From DAHVFK01 sp963755395 (GTDB lineage: Bacteria; Pseudomonadota; Gammaproteobacteria; Burkholderiales; SG8-39), in contig CAVWJJ010000002.1 in NCBI GenBank assembly GCA_963755395.1, forward strand, positions 744,001 to 808,000: 64,000 nt of DNA, in the 5' to 3' direction. Each line of letters starts with the position of its first letter. Positions within the stretch are counted from its first letter, which is position 1. The notes under the pieces are model-generated. The model saw nothing but the letters and a program-made list of their open reading frames with translations. It ran no database searches and had not been told where the DNA came from. The position numbers and the translations under genes are program-made. Positions 9,771 to 17,764 of this stretch are shown here, piece by piece.

Positions 9771-10139
9771 TCAGGCCTGCTGCTGCCATTCGGCGCGGCG
9801 AAACCGCTTGCGCCGCGAACGCGCCGGCTCGCCCTGCGCCGCGTACTCGCGCAGCCGCTCGCCCACCGCGCGCGCGACTTCGCCCGGCAGCTGATGCGCG
9901 ACCGCCGCGAAGCGGCGCGCGATCGTCTCCGGCTTGAGCGGGTTGGCGCCGTCGTGGAAATAGCCGCGCTCGCGCTCCCACACCAGCGCTCGCTCGCCCG
10001 CAGTCAGGCCGTAGCAGAGCTGGAAGCCCTGCAGCGCGCCGCCGCTCGCCTGCGACACGAACAGGTCGAAATAGTCGTCGTGAAACCAGCGCCGCCGGGT
10101 GAGCGGCGAGTCCTGCGTCAGCTCTAGAATTTCACGCAT
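9771..10139 (-). CDS. Conserved hypothetical protein
   Basis: 122 residues. I do not recognise a characterised family. It starts MREILELTQDSPL, contains RRRWFHDDYFDLFV and FQLCYGLTAGERALVWER in the middle, and ends in an arginine-rich tail (EPARSRRKRFRR). It has no signal peptide or membrane helix, and the high aromatic/charged content suggests a small cytoplasmic protein. It lies 50 bases upstream of the DksA-like gene on the same strand and may be cotranscribed with it. Confidence 0.72.
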   Translation of the reverse strand: MREILELTQDSPLTRRRWFHDDYFDLFVSQASGGALQGFQLCYGLTAGERALVWERERGYFHDGANPLKPETIARRFAAVAHQLPGEVARAVGERLREYAAQGEPARSRRKRFRRAEWQQQA

Positions 10140-10239
10140 GCGCCAAGTTTACCTCCGTCCCGCGGCCGCGGCGCGCTGTTGACCCCGGGGGCCGCCGCGA
10201 GTAGCTTGGCGGCGCCTTTCCAGAGAGAGGAGGTATTCG

Positions 10240-10626
10240 ATGAAGCCCGAGCTTACGACGCTGGTGTGGGCGGTGGCGCTCGCTTTCGTGCAGGTGCTGA
10301 TCGCGGTGCAAGGCGCGCTGATGCAGGTGGGCCTGATGCCCCTGGTGGGCAACCGCGAGAAGTTTCCGGAGCTGACCGGCTGGGCCGGGCGCGCCGAGCG
10401 CGCGCAGCGCAACATGATCGCGAACCTGGTGCTATTCGCCACCCTGGTGCTGGCCGCTGTGGCTGCCGGCCGCACCAACAACATGACGCTGGTCGGTGCC
10501 GAGCTGTTCCTGTGGGCGCGGGTCGCCTACGCGATCGTGTACCTGCTCGGCCTGCCGTGGCTGCGCACCGGGGTGTGGACGGTGTCCATCATCGGCCTGA
10601 TCCTGATTTTCGCCCAGCTGCTCTAG
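10240..10626 (+). CDS. MAPEG-family membrane protein
   Basis: 128 residues with four predicted membrane helices. The family signature region (GNREKFPELTGWAGRAERAQRN followed by a helix, here shown as GWAGRAERAQRN) is the conserved loop of bacterial MAPEG proteins, and VAYAIVYLLGLPWLRT is the second hallmark. Eukaryotic members are microsomal glutathione/eicosanoid enzymes; bacterial ones are rarely characterised. A strong AGAGAGGAGG ribosome binding site precedes the ATG. The last codons overlap the convergent lipoprotein gene by 4 bases. Confidence 0.88.
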   Translation: MKPELTTLVWAVALAFVQVLIAVQGALMQVGLMPLVGNREKFPELTGWAGRAERAQRNMIANLVLFATLVLAAVAAGRTNNMTLVGAELFLWARVAYAIVYLLGLPWLRTGVWTVSIIGLILIFAQLL

Positions 10627-11102
10627 CCCGGCGGCGCGTAGTAGTAGCGCCGGCGGCGCAGCGGGCGCTGCGTCTCGGCCTGGCTCGGGACCTTGTTGCC
10701 CTTGGCGTACATGCACTGCGTGTAGGCGATGTCGTAGCGCTGCTGCAGGGTATAGGAGGAGCGCCCGGCGGCGCCCGCGCCGGCGACCGAGCCGACCAGC
10801 AGCCCCGCTCCCGCGCCGGCCCCGGCGCCCTGGTGGCCGCCGATCAGCGCACCGGCGACCGCGCCGACCGCGGTGCCGATCGCCGCGCTTTTCACGCCGC
10901 TGTCGACCGAGGCCTGCTGCGCGCTGGTGCCAGCCTGGCTGTCGGCAAACTGGCGGCACGTGAAGTCGTCGCTGCGGAACTGGTCGAAGGTCTTGCCGTC
11001 GCCGGGCAGGACCATCACGCTCGGTCCGCTCGGCGGCACCGTGGCGCAGGCGCCCAGCACGAGCGCCGCGGCGGCGAGCGCGGCGAGGGAAGTCGGTTTC
11101 AT
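10623..11102 (-). CDS. Glycine-zipper lipoprotein
   Basis: 159 residues from the ATG at 11102. A lipoprotein signal (LVLGAC lipobox, Cys at about residue 19) is followed by a mature region with a long glycine-zipper hairpin (AIGTAVGAVAGALIGGHQG) and then a YDIAYTQCMYAKG segment. Such proteins sit in the outer membrane and probably insert as small helical hairpins. It follows the 11122-11475 gene by 19 bases and is probably cotranscribed. Function unknown. Confidence 0.85.
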   Translation of the reverse strand: MKPTSLAALAAAALVLGACATVPPSGPSVMVLPGDGKTFDQFRSDDFTCRQFADSQAGTSAQQASVDSGVKSAAIGTAVGAVAGALIGGHQGAGAGAGAGLLVGSVAGAGAAGRSSYTLQQRYDIAYTQCMYAKGNKVPSQAETQRPLRRRRYYYAPPG

Positions 11103-11121
11103 CGTTGTCGTCCTTCTGACG

Positions 11122-11475
11122 TTATTGCGGCGGCTGCGGCGCGACGCGCTGCCAGCCGGCCGGGCAATGCTTGACGTAGGGGTAATACGCCTTCGCCTCG
11201 GCGCAGTAGTACCACCAGTCGCTGCTGGCCGGGGCTTGCCCGCGCTCGGCATCGCCGCGTTCGATGTAGGTCGGCGGCGAAGCCGGCACCACCACGACCC
11301 GCGGCGGATAGTCGTAATATGGGTAGGAATAATACGGGCCGGGGTAGTAGTAGGGGGCAGGGTAGAGCGGCACGCCGACCGAAACGCCCAGGTGCACGTG
11401 GCCGTCGGCCAGGGCAGGCGAGGCGAGCGCGGCGCCGAGCGCGAGCGCGGCCAGCACGGGCAGAAGTCTTTTCAT
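11122..11475 (-). CDS. Small Tyr/Pro-rich exported protein
   Basis: 117 residues starting MKRLLPVLAALALG, with a Sec signal peptide cleaved near ALA-DGHVH. The mature part has a Tyr/Pro-rich stretch (PAPYYYPGPYYSYPYYDYPP) followed by a C-terminal segment with two cysteines (YYCAEAKAYYPYVKHC PAGW) that could form a disulfide. Similar exported proteins are common in Burkholderiales, without known function. A GTAAC-N5-GTTAC inverted repeat lies 68 bases upstream of the start. Confidence 0.82.
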   Translation of the reverse strand: MKRLLPVLAALALGAALASPALADGHVHLGVSVGVPLYPAPYYYPGPYYSYPYYDYPPRVVVVPASPPTYIERGDAERGQAPASSDWWYYCAEAKAYYPYVKHCPAGWQRVAPQPPQ

Positions 11476-11543
11476 CGTGATCGATCGATTGCGCAAGACC
11501 CGGACAAGATAATCCAGCGGCGCGCGAGCTGCGCGCCGAATTG

Positions 11544-11636
11544 GTAACAAATGGTTACTCGCGGGCCCTAAAACCGTGCGGGCGATACAGGTCGTTACAT
11601 TTGCCCGTCGACGCCGCACGGCCAACGGCGTTACAT
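11544..11636. promoter_or_regulatory. GTTAC/GTAAC half-site cluster between divergent exported-protein genes
   Basis: The 205-base gap between the divergent genes at 11475 and 11681 contains an inverted repeat GTAAC-AAATG-GTTAC (11544-11558) and two direct copies of GTTACAT (11594-11600 and 11630-11636, 36 bases apart). The region is less GC-rich than its surroundings. This looks like a binding area for a dimeric regulator, possibly OmpR-type, but no regulator can be named. Confidence 0.4.
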
Positions 11637-11680
11637 GACGGCGAGCGCAAGCTTTGCGCGAAACCAGGGACTGTCGAACC

Positions 11681-12043
11681 ATGCGAATCGGAATATTTCT
11701 GTGCGCCGCGGGCATCGCGGCGACCGGCGCCGCGGCTGCGCCGGCGGCATTGGCGGACGTTGGAGTGCGAATCGAGATCGGCGTGCCGCCGCCGGCGCCG
11801 CGCATCGAAGTGGTGCCGGCGCCGCGCGCGGGCTACGTCTGGGCGCCGGGCTACTGGGCCTGGAACGGCCACCGGCATACGTGGGTCAGCGGGCGCTGGA
11901 TCGTCGCGCGCCGCGGCTATCACTGGGTGCCCGAGCACTGGGAGCGGCACGACGGCCGATGGCTTTACGCGCAGGGGCGCTGGAGGCGAGCGGAGACGCG
12001 ACCGCGATCGCCGCTGACGGCGCAACGCGTCAGTAGATCCTGA
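11681..12043 (+). CDS. YXWGXW-repeat exported protein
   Basis: The ATG at 11681 gives 120 residues with signal peptide MRIGIFLCAAGIAATGAAA, cleaved near ALA-DVGV; AGGGA lies upstream. The mature protein repeats aromatic modules (YVWAPGYWAWNG, WVSGRWIVARRGYHWVPEHW, WLYAQGRW) typical of YXWGXW proteins, small beta-rich envelope proteins of unknown role in Burkholderiales. The C-terminus is basic. The 3' end overlaps the convergent dehydrogenase gene by 14 bases. Confidence 0.85.
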   Translation: MRIGIFLCAAGIAATGAAAAPAALADVGVRIEIGVPPPAPRIEVVPAPRAGYVWAPGYWAWNGHRHTWVSGRWIVARRGYHWVPEHWERHDGRWLYAQGRWRRAETRPRSPLTAQRVSRS

Positions 12044-13010
12044 CCACAATCTTGCCGACCTGCGCGTCGGACTCCATGTAGTCGATCGCGGCGGGCAGCT
12101 GCGCGAAGTCGAACACGCGGTCGAGCAGCGGCTCGATGCGCCCGTCGGCGATCGCCGGCAGCAGGTCGGCGACGAAGCCACGCACGGTCGCCGAGCGCTG
12201 CTCGGCGCTGCGCAGCCGGTTCGAGACCCCGAACAGGGTCAGGCGCTTCGAATGCAGCGCCTCGAGGTCGATCTCGCTCCTGAGCACGCCGTCGACGTGG
12301 CCGACCGTCGCCAGCCGGCCCTCGAAGGCGAGCGTGCGCAAACATTCCGGGAACACGCTGCCGCCGACCGCGTTAACCACCAGGTTCGCGCCCTTGCCGC
12401 CGCTGGCGGCCATAACCGCGTCGTGGAAATCGCCCTTGCGCGTTCTGAGCGCGAGGTCGAGGCCGAGCGGCGCGAGTCGCTCGAGCTTCGCCGCCGAGCC
12501 CGAGGTGCCGGCGACCTTGGCGCCGAGCGCCTTGCCCGCCTGCAGTGCGCCGACCCCGACGCCGGAGGACACGCCGGTGATCAGCAGCCATTCGCCCGCG
12601 CGCAGCCGCCCCTGGCCGATCAGCATGTCGTGCACCACCATGAACACCAGCGGCACCGCCGCCGCCTGCTCCCACGACAGGCGCTGCGGCACCGAGATCG
12701 CCTCGCGCGCGTCGATCAGCGCGTACTCGGCGAAGGCGCCGGCCGCGCGCCCCATCACGCGCTCGCCCGGCGCGAAGCCGGCCACGCCCGCGCCGAGCGC
12801 GACGACCTCGCCCGCGGCCTCGCCGCCGGCCGGCTTGGACCCGGCGCCCGGCTTGGCGCCGATGCCGCGCGCGGCGAGCAGCTCGCCGCGGTTGAGGCCC
12901 GCAGCGCGCACCCGCACCAGAATCTGGCCCGCGCCGGGCTCGGGCGGAGGCGCCTCGCGCCGCTCGAGCAGCGCGCGGCCGGCGTCTCCGCGCAGGGTAT
13001 AGGCGATCAT
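12030..13010 (-). CDS. Zinc-independent MDR-superfamily quinone reductase/alcohol dehydrogenase-like protein
   Basis: 326 residues of the medium-chain dehydrogenase/reductase superfamily. The N-terminal GroES-like domain contains VRAAGLNRGELLAARG and PGERVMGRAAGAFAEYA; the Rossmann domain has LLITGVSSGVGVGALQAG for NADPH. No structural or catalytic zinc cysteines are visible, so quinone oxidoreductase- or crotonyl-CoA-reductase-like activity is more likely than a zinc alcohol dehydrogenase. The substrate is unknown. It is divergent from the DUF169 gene, 42 bases away. Confidence 0.88.
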   Translation of the reverse strand: MIAYTLRGDAGRALLERREAPPPEPGAGQILVRVRAAGLNRGELLAARGIGAKPGAGSKPAGGEAAGEVVALGAGVAGFAPGERVMGRAAGAFAEYALIDAREAISVPQRLSWEQAAAVPLVFMVVHDMLIGQGRLRAGEWLLITGVSSGVGVGALQAGKALGAKVAGTSGSAAKLERLAPLGLDLALRTRKGDFHDAVMAASGGKGANLVVNAVGGSVFPECLRTLAFEGRLATVGHVDGVLRSEIDLEALHSKRLTLFGVSNRLRSAEQRSATVRGFVADLLPAIADGRIEPLLDRVFDFAQLPAAIDYMESDAQVGKIVVRIY

Positions 13011-13052
13011 AGGTCGCGCAGTGTATTACATTGCGCGCAGGAGGCAGAACTC

Positions 13053-13825
13053 ATGGGCACACAAGACTGGCCGAAGCTCGCCGCGGAACTGGAGCGCCTG
13101 CTCAGGCTGCGCGCGGTGCCGTTCGGCATGAAGCTGTACGCCGCGCGCGAGGAGATGGAGGCGGTGCCGAAGATCAGGCGGCCCAAATCCATTCACACCC
13201 TGGACCAGGTCGTGGCGCAGGCCGCGCGCCTGGGCTGGACGGTCGGCGTCACGGCCGAGGACCTCGCGGGCGACCAGTGCCGCTCGGTGGTGGGGCTGGG
13301 CGGCGCAGGACGAGAAATGGCGCTCGGGCCAGCACATGGTCGGCGTCTGGTTCGCCACGCTCGAGGACGCCGGCCGCGCACCAGGCCGCGATGCACCTGG
13401 TGCCGAAGGGGAAGTTCGCCGCGCTCGCGGTCTCGCCGCTGGCGGCGGGCAGGCTCGACCCGCCCGACATCGCGCTGTTCTACGCCACGCCCGGGGCGAT
13501 GATCTATTTCATCAACGGCCTGCAGTGGGCGGGCTACAAGCGCTTCGACTGGAGCGTGGTGGGCGAGTCCTCCTGCGCCGACTCGTGGGGCCGCGCGCTC
13601 GCCACGCGCGAGCCGAGCCTGTCGATCCCGTGCTTCGCCGAGCGGCGCTACGGCGGGGTGCTGGACGACGAGCTGCTGATGGCGCTGCCGCCCGGGAAGC
13701 TCGAGCAGGCGATCGTCGGCATGCAGGCGCTGGCGCAGAACGGCTTTCGCTACCCGTTCGCCCAGTACGGCATCCAGCAGGACGTGCGCGCGGGGATGGC
13801 GGTCAGCTACCCCGACCGCAAGTAG
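13053..13825 (+). pseudogene. DUF169 family protein, interrupted by two one-base insertions
   Basis: The protein starts MGTQDWPKLAAELERLL and contains PFGMKLY, typical of DUF169. Three successive frames are needed. Removing one G near 13301-13303 restores LGAQDEKWRSGQ, and one G near 13371-13373 restores LEDAAAHQAAMHL; the rest to YPDRK is then one frame of about 256 residues. DUF169 proteins are suggested to bind haem or metal but have no established reaction. The two extra bases match the insertion errors elsewhere, so the gene is probably intact in the organism. Confidence 0.78.
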
Positions 13826-13846
13826 CCCCGCGCGCGGTCCTGCGCC

Positions 13847-14152
13847 CTAGCGGCGCGCTTCGTGGATGTCCTGCCTGCGGTCGCGGCGATCGGCGCGCAG
13901 ATCGCGCTTGTCGCCGCGGCGCTCGGCGCGGTCGTGGCGAATGTCGCGCCGGTCCGCGCGAGCACCCGCGCGATCGCCATGGCGCATGTCGTGCCTTGCG
14001 TCGCGCCGGTCATGGCGGATGTCGTGCGTGTCGTGGCGTACATCGCGCCGGTCCTGGCGCATATCGTGCCTGTCCGACGATTGTGCGAACGACACGCTGC
14101 TCACCGCCAGCAGCGCCGCGGCGCCCGCGGCGTAGATCAGTTTCTTCATCAT
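13847..14152 (-). CDS. Exported Arg/His/Asp heptad-repeat protein
   Basis: The ATG at 14152 (MMKKLIYAAG) gives 101 residues, preceded by a GGGAG ribosome binding site. A clear signal peptide is cleaved near SFA-QSSD. The mature 75-80 residues are nearly all R, H and D in a seven-residue period: RHDMRQD, RRDVRHD, THDIRHD, RRDARHD, then RRDIRHD, RAERRGD, KRDLRAD, RRDRRQD. This predicts a highly charged, possibly metal-binding, single alpha-helix in the periplasm. No function is known. A CTGNAACCGAGTGTTAC element lies about 87 bases upstream. It is convergent with the DUF169 gene. Confidence 0.8.
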   Translation of the reverse strand: MMKKLIYAAGAAALLAVSSVSFAQSSDRHDMRQDRRDVRHDTHDIRHDRRDARHDMRHGDRAGARADRRDIRHDRAERRGDKRDLRADRRDRRQDIHEARR

Positions 14153-14239
14153 GCTGATTCTCCCGTTGGTTGAAGTTGAAGCGGCCGGGCGCGACTGCGC
14201 CCTGCACACGCCCATTGAACGCGCATCGCGCGCGGGCGA

Positions 14240-14263
14240 CTGCAACCGAGTGTTACGGGATGT
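14240..14263 (-). promoter_or_regulatory. Shared upstream element, copy 1
   Basis: The plus strand here reads CTGCAACCGAGTGTTAC (14240-14256), then GGGATGTAC. The gene at 13847-14152 is read from the other strand, so the element is 87 bases before its start. The same CTGNAACCGAGTGTTAC occurs at 26363-26379, in the same orientation and at a similar distance, before another small exported-protein gene. It is probably a regulator site or promoter component; no known consensus is claimed. Confidence 0.45.
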
Positions 14264-14282
14264 ACGCGTGAATTAGTGCGCG

Positions 14283-15944
14283 TCAGCCGCCGAAGCCGTC
14301 GGCGACCATCACTTCGATCAGGCGCGGGCCGCCGCTCGCGAGCGCCTCGCGCAGCGCGGGCGCGAAGTCCTGCGGCTCGAGCACGCGTCTGGCCGGCACG
14401 CCCATCGATTGCGCGAGCGCGCAGTAGTCGATCGACGGCTCGCGGATGTCCATGCCGATGAACCTGTCGCTGTGGCGCATCGAGATCAGCCGCTCCTTGA
14501 GGATGCGGTAGCTGCGGTTGTTGGTGATGACGTAGGTCACCGGCAGCTTCTCGTGCGCTGCGGTCCACAGCGCCTGCACGCCGTACATCGCGCTGCCGTC
14601 GCCGACTACCGCAACCACCGGGCGGCCGGGCAGCGCGAGGCTGACGCCGACCGCGCCCGGCAGCGCGAAGCCCAGGCCGCCGCTCGCCAGGCCGTAGTAG
14701 CTCTTGGGGTCGCGCAGCGCGAGGAATGCCGGCAGGCTGTTGGCCGAGGTGAGCGCCTCCTCGACCACCACGGCGTCATGCGGCAGGTTCTCCGCGATGC
14801 GCAGCATCAGGTAGCGCGGGTCGATCGGCTTTTCCTCGGCGGCCTCGAGCGCCGCGACGCGCGCCTTGTCGCGCTGCGCCGACCAGTTGCGCGGCGCGAG
14901 CGCGGCCAGGCGCTGCGCGGCGGCGGCCGGGCGCGCAGCGCGCAGCAGCGGCAGCAGCGCGCGCAGCGTCTCGCGCACGTTGGCCTGCACGGCGAACTCC
15001 GTCGGATGGTTCTTGCCGAGCTCCCAGTCGCGCTCGCTGACGTGTACCACCGGCATGCCCTCGGGCAGCGGATCGACCGGGCTGTAGACCGACATGCGCA
15101 GCAGGTCCGCGCCGAGGCAGATCGCCAGGTCGAACGGCTCGAGAGCGGCGCGCACCGCTTTCTGGTTGCGCGTCAGCGCGCCGAGGTAGGCGCGGTGCTC
15201 GCTCGGGAACGTCGCGCCGTAGGGAACGGTCTGCTGGTACACGCCGGCGCCGAGCAGCTCCGCCAGCTCGGCGGCCTCGGCGAAGGCGTCATGGATCGAC
15301 AGCTCGTGGCCGGCGAGGATGACCGGATTGTTCGCCGCAAGCATCTTGCGCGCGAGGCGCGCCAGCGCCTCGTCCGAAGGCCGGTTGCGCGCGTCGACCC
15401 GCGTCGGCGGCGCCGGCGCGAGCTCGAGCTCCTGCTCCAGCACGTCGCCCGGCAGCGAAATGAAGACCGGCCCGGTGGGCGGGGTGAGCGCGAGCTTCGC
15501 CGCACGCCGAATGATGAGCGGCAAGTCCGCGGCGCGCGTCACCTCGACCGCCCACTTGACCAGCGGCTGCGCGATCGGCAAGAGCGGCGCGTACAGCAGC
15601 GGCTCGAGCAGGCCGTGGCCCTGCTCCTGCTGGCCGGCGGTGAGGATCAGCGGCGAGCCGGAGAACTTCGCGTTGTACAGCGCGCCCATCGCGTTGCCCA
15701 GGCCGGGCGCGACGTGCACGTTGCAGGCGGCGAGCTTGTTCGAGGCGCGCGCGTAGCCGTCGGCCATGCCGACCACCGCCGACTCGTGCAGGCCGAGCAC
15801 GTACTTGAGCTGCGGGTAATCAGGCATCACCTCCATGATCGGCAGCTCGGTGGTGCCGGGATTGCCGAACATGTGGCTCACGCCTTCGTCGAGCAGGAGC
15901 TGAAGGAAGGCGCTGCGGCCGCTGAGCGTTCTTGTCTTGGTCAT
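14283..15944 (-). CDS. Thiamine-diphosphate enzyme, benzoylformate decarboxylase-like
   Basis: 553 residues in the three-domain TPP-enzyme layout. The N-terminal domain has GNPGTTELP, the catalytic glutamate in LHESAVVGMADGY, and HVAPGLGNAMGAL, matching the His70 region of benzoylformate decarboxylase. The C-terminal domain has VVGDGSAMYG...ITNN for Mg-TPP. The position matching BFD Ser26 is Thr, and I do not see the His281 counterpart (LLRMSVYSP lies in that region), so a different 2-oxo acid is likely. It is divergent from the SDR/BKACE genes, 50 bases apart. Confidence 0.87.
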   Translation of the reverse strand: MTKTRTLSGRSAFLQLLLDEGVSHMFGNPGTTELPIMEVMPDYPQLKYVLGLHESAVVGMADGYARASNKLAACNVHVAPGLGNAMGALYNAKFSGSPLILTAGQQEQGHGLLEPLLYAPLLPIAQPLVKWAVEVTRAADLPLIIRRAAKLALTPPTGPVFISLPGDVLEQELELAPAPPTRVDARNRPSDEALARLARKMLAANNPVILAGHELSIHDAFAEAAELAELLGAGVYQQTVPYGATFPSEHRAYLGALTRNQKAVRAALEPFDLAICLGADLLRMSVYSPVDPLPEGMPVVHVSERDWELGKNHPTEFAVQANVRETLRALLPLLRAARPAAAAQRLAALAPRNWSAQRDKARVAALEAAEEKPIDPRYLMLRIAENLPHDAVVVEEALTSANSLPAFLALRDPKSYYGLASGGLGFALPGAVGVSLALPGRPVVAVVGDGSAMYGVQALWTAAHEKLPVTYVITNNRSYRILKERLISMRHSDRFIGMDIREPSIDYCALAQSMGVPARRVLEPQDFAPALREALASGGPRLIEVMVADGFGG

Positions 15945-15993
15945 GGTGGGCGGATTCTATCCGAGCGTCCGATGCAGGGTATTATCCAAATTC

Positions 15994-16770
15994 ATGCAAA
16001 CCTCCTTGCAAGGAAAGCGCGCGCTCGTCACCGCGGGCGCGGCCGGGATCGGGCGCGCGATCGCGCAGACTTTTCTCGAGCACGGCGCGCGGGTGCACAT
16101 CTGCGACGTCGACGAGCGGGCGCTCGCGAAAGCGAAGCAGGAGCTACCGGCTGCGACGCAGACGCGAGCGGACGTCGCCAGCACGGCCGACGTCGAGCGC
16201 TTGTTCGGCGACGTCGCGCGCGAGCTCGGCGGCCTGGATGTGCTGGTCAACAACGCCGGCATCGCCGGGCCGACCGCGAAGGTCGAGGACATTCGCCCCG
16301 AGGACTGGGAGCGCTGCATTGCGGTCGATCTGAACGGCATGTTCTACTGCACCCGGCGCGCGATGCCGATGCTCAAGGCGGCCGGCGGCGGCAGCATCAT
16401 CAATCTTTCGTCGATCGCGGGGCGGCTCGGCTTCGCGTTGCGCACGCCCTACGCCGCGGCGAAGTGGGCCGTGGTCGGCTTCAGCGAGAGCCTCGCGGCC
16501 GAGGCCGGCCCCGAAGGCGTGCGGGTGAACTGCATCCAGCCCGGCGTGGTGGAAGGCGAGCGGGTCGAGCGGGTGATCGAGGCCAAGGCCAAGGGCCTCG
16601 GGATTTCCAACGACGAGATGCGGCGCCGCCTGCTGGAGAGCGTCAGCCTGCGCACCACGGTCAGCGCGCAGGATGTGGCGAACACCGCACTGTTCCTGGC
16701 CAGCGAGGCCGGCCGCCACATCAGCGGCCAGGCGATCTCCGTCTGCGGCGGCGTGCGTTACATGGTATAG
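15994..16770 (+). CDS. Short-chain dehydrogenase/reductase
   Basis: 258 residues from the ATG at 15994; the in-frame upstream codons are not part of the SDR fold. It has cofactor motif TAGAAGIG, NNAGIAG, catalytic Ser in NLSSIAG, YAAAK, and the C-terminal ISGQAISVCGG. There is no convincing ribosome binding site; TATTAT sits 8 bases upstream (15980-15985), which might mean a leaderless transcript, though no -35 box was found. It heads a same-strand run with BKACE, 2-hydroxyacid dehydrogenase, phosphatase and MipA, suggesting oxidation or reduction of a hydroxy/keto intermediate in that pathway. Confidence 0.88.
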   Translation: MQTSLQGKRALVTAGAAGIGRAIAQTFLEHGARVHICDVDERALAKAKQELPAATQTRADVASTADVERLFGDVARELGGLDVLVNNAGIAGPTAKVEDIRPEDWERCIAVDLNGMFYCTRRAMPMLKAAGGGSIINLSSIAGRLGFALRTPYAAAKWAVVGFSESLAAEAGPEGVRVNCIQPGVVEGERVERVIEAKAKGLGISNDEMRRRLLESVSLRTTVSAQDVANTALFLASEAGRHISGQAISVCGGVRYMV

Positions 16771-16801
16771 CAACGAGAAGCGACAACGGAGGGAGGCTTC
16801 C

Positions 16802-17737
16802 ATGGCTGCAGCCCAGGGCAAGGTCATCATAACCTGCGCCGTCACCGGCGCGATCCACACCCCGACCATGTCGCCGCACCTGCCGATCTCGCCCGACGAG
16901 ATCGCGGAAGCCGCGGTCGGCGCGGCGCAGGCGGGCGCGGCGATCGTGCACCTGCACGCGCGCATGCCCGACGACGGCCGCCCGACGCAGGACCCGGAGA
17001 TGTTCCGGCGCTTCCTGCCGCTGATCAAGGGCAGCTGCGACGTCGTGATCAACCTGACCACCGGCGGCGCGCCGACCATGTCGGTCGAGGAGCGGCTCGA
17101 GCCAGCGGCGCGGCTGAAGCCGGAGGTCGCCTCGCTCAACATGGGGTCGATGAACTTCGGCCTGTACGAGATGCTGGGGCGCTACAAGGAGTTCAAGTAC
17201 GCCTGGGAGAAGCCCTACCTGGCCGAGAGCGACGACAGGATCTTCAAGAACACCTTCAAGGACATTGCCCACATCCTGCGCTCGTGCGGCGACAACGCGA
17301 CGCGGTTCGAGATCGAGTGCTACGACATCGGCCACCTGTACAGCGCGGCGCACTTCCTCGACCGCGGCCTGCTCAAGCCGCCGCTTTTCATCCAGTCGGT
17401 GTTCGGCATCCGCGGCGGGATCGGCGCGCACGCCGAGGACGTGCTGCACATGAAGCGCACCGCCGACCGCCTGTTCGGCGACGCTTACCTGTGGTCGGTG
17501 CTCGGCGCCGGGCGCAACCAGATGCAGATCGCGGCGCTGTCGGCGGTGATGGGCGGCAACGTGCGCGTCGGCCTGGAGGACAGCCTGTGGATCGGCAAGG
17601 GCCAGCTCGCGCGCTCGAACGCGGAGCAGGTGACGAAGGTGCGCCGCATCCTCGAGGAACTGGGCCTGACGGTGGCCACGCCGGCCGACGCGCGCCAGAT
17701 GCTCAAGCTCAAGGGCGGCAACAACGTGAATTTCTGA
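16802..17737 (+). CDS. BKACE-family beta-keto acid cleavage enzyme
   Basis: 311 residues, ATG at 16802 after GGAGGGAGG. It is a TIM-barrel protein of the 3-keto-5-aminohexanoate cleavage (Kce/DUF849) family: VIITCAVTGAIHTPTMSPHLP at the N-terminus (shown here as ITCAVTGA and HTPTMSPHLP), zinc-ligand region IVHLHAR, NLTTGG, and near the C-terminus GGNVRVGLEDSLW. The family condenses a beta-keto acid with acetyl-CoA to give acetoacetate and a new CoA ester. The substrate varies widely and cannot be read from sequence alone. It follows the SDR by 31 bases. Confidence 0.93.
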   Translation: MAAAQGKVIITCAVTGAIHTPTMSPHLPISPDEIAEAAVGAAQAGAAIVHLHARMPDDGRPTQDPEMFRRFLPLIKGSCDVVINLTTGGAPTMSVEERLEPAARLKPEVASLNMGSMNFGLYEMLGRYKEFKYAWEKPYLAESDDRIFKNTFKDIAHILRSCGDNATRFEIECYDIGHLYSAAHFLDRGLLKPPLFIQSVFGIRGGIGAHAEDVLHMKRTADRLFGDAYLWSVLGAGRNQMQIAALSAVMGGNVRVGLEDSLWIGKGQLARSNAEQVTKVRRILEELGLTVATPADARQMLKLKGGNNVNF

Positions 17738-17764
17738 GCCCGCTACCGCTCTCGCACCGCCGCC

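Noticed and set aside
15980..15985. TATTAT upstream of the SDR as a leaderless promoter
   Set aside because: No matching -35 element at 16-18 bases; kept only as a comment in the SDR entry.
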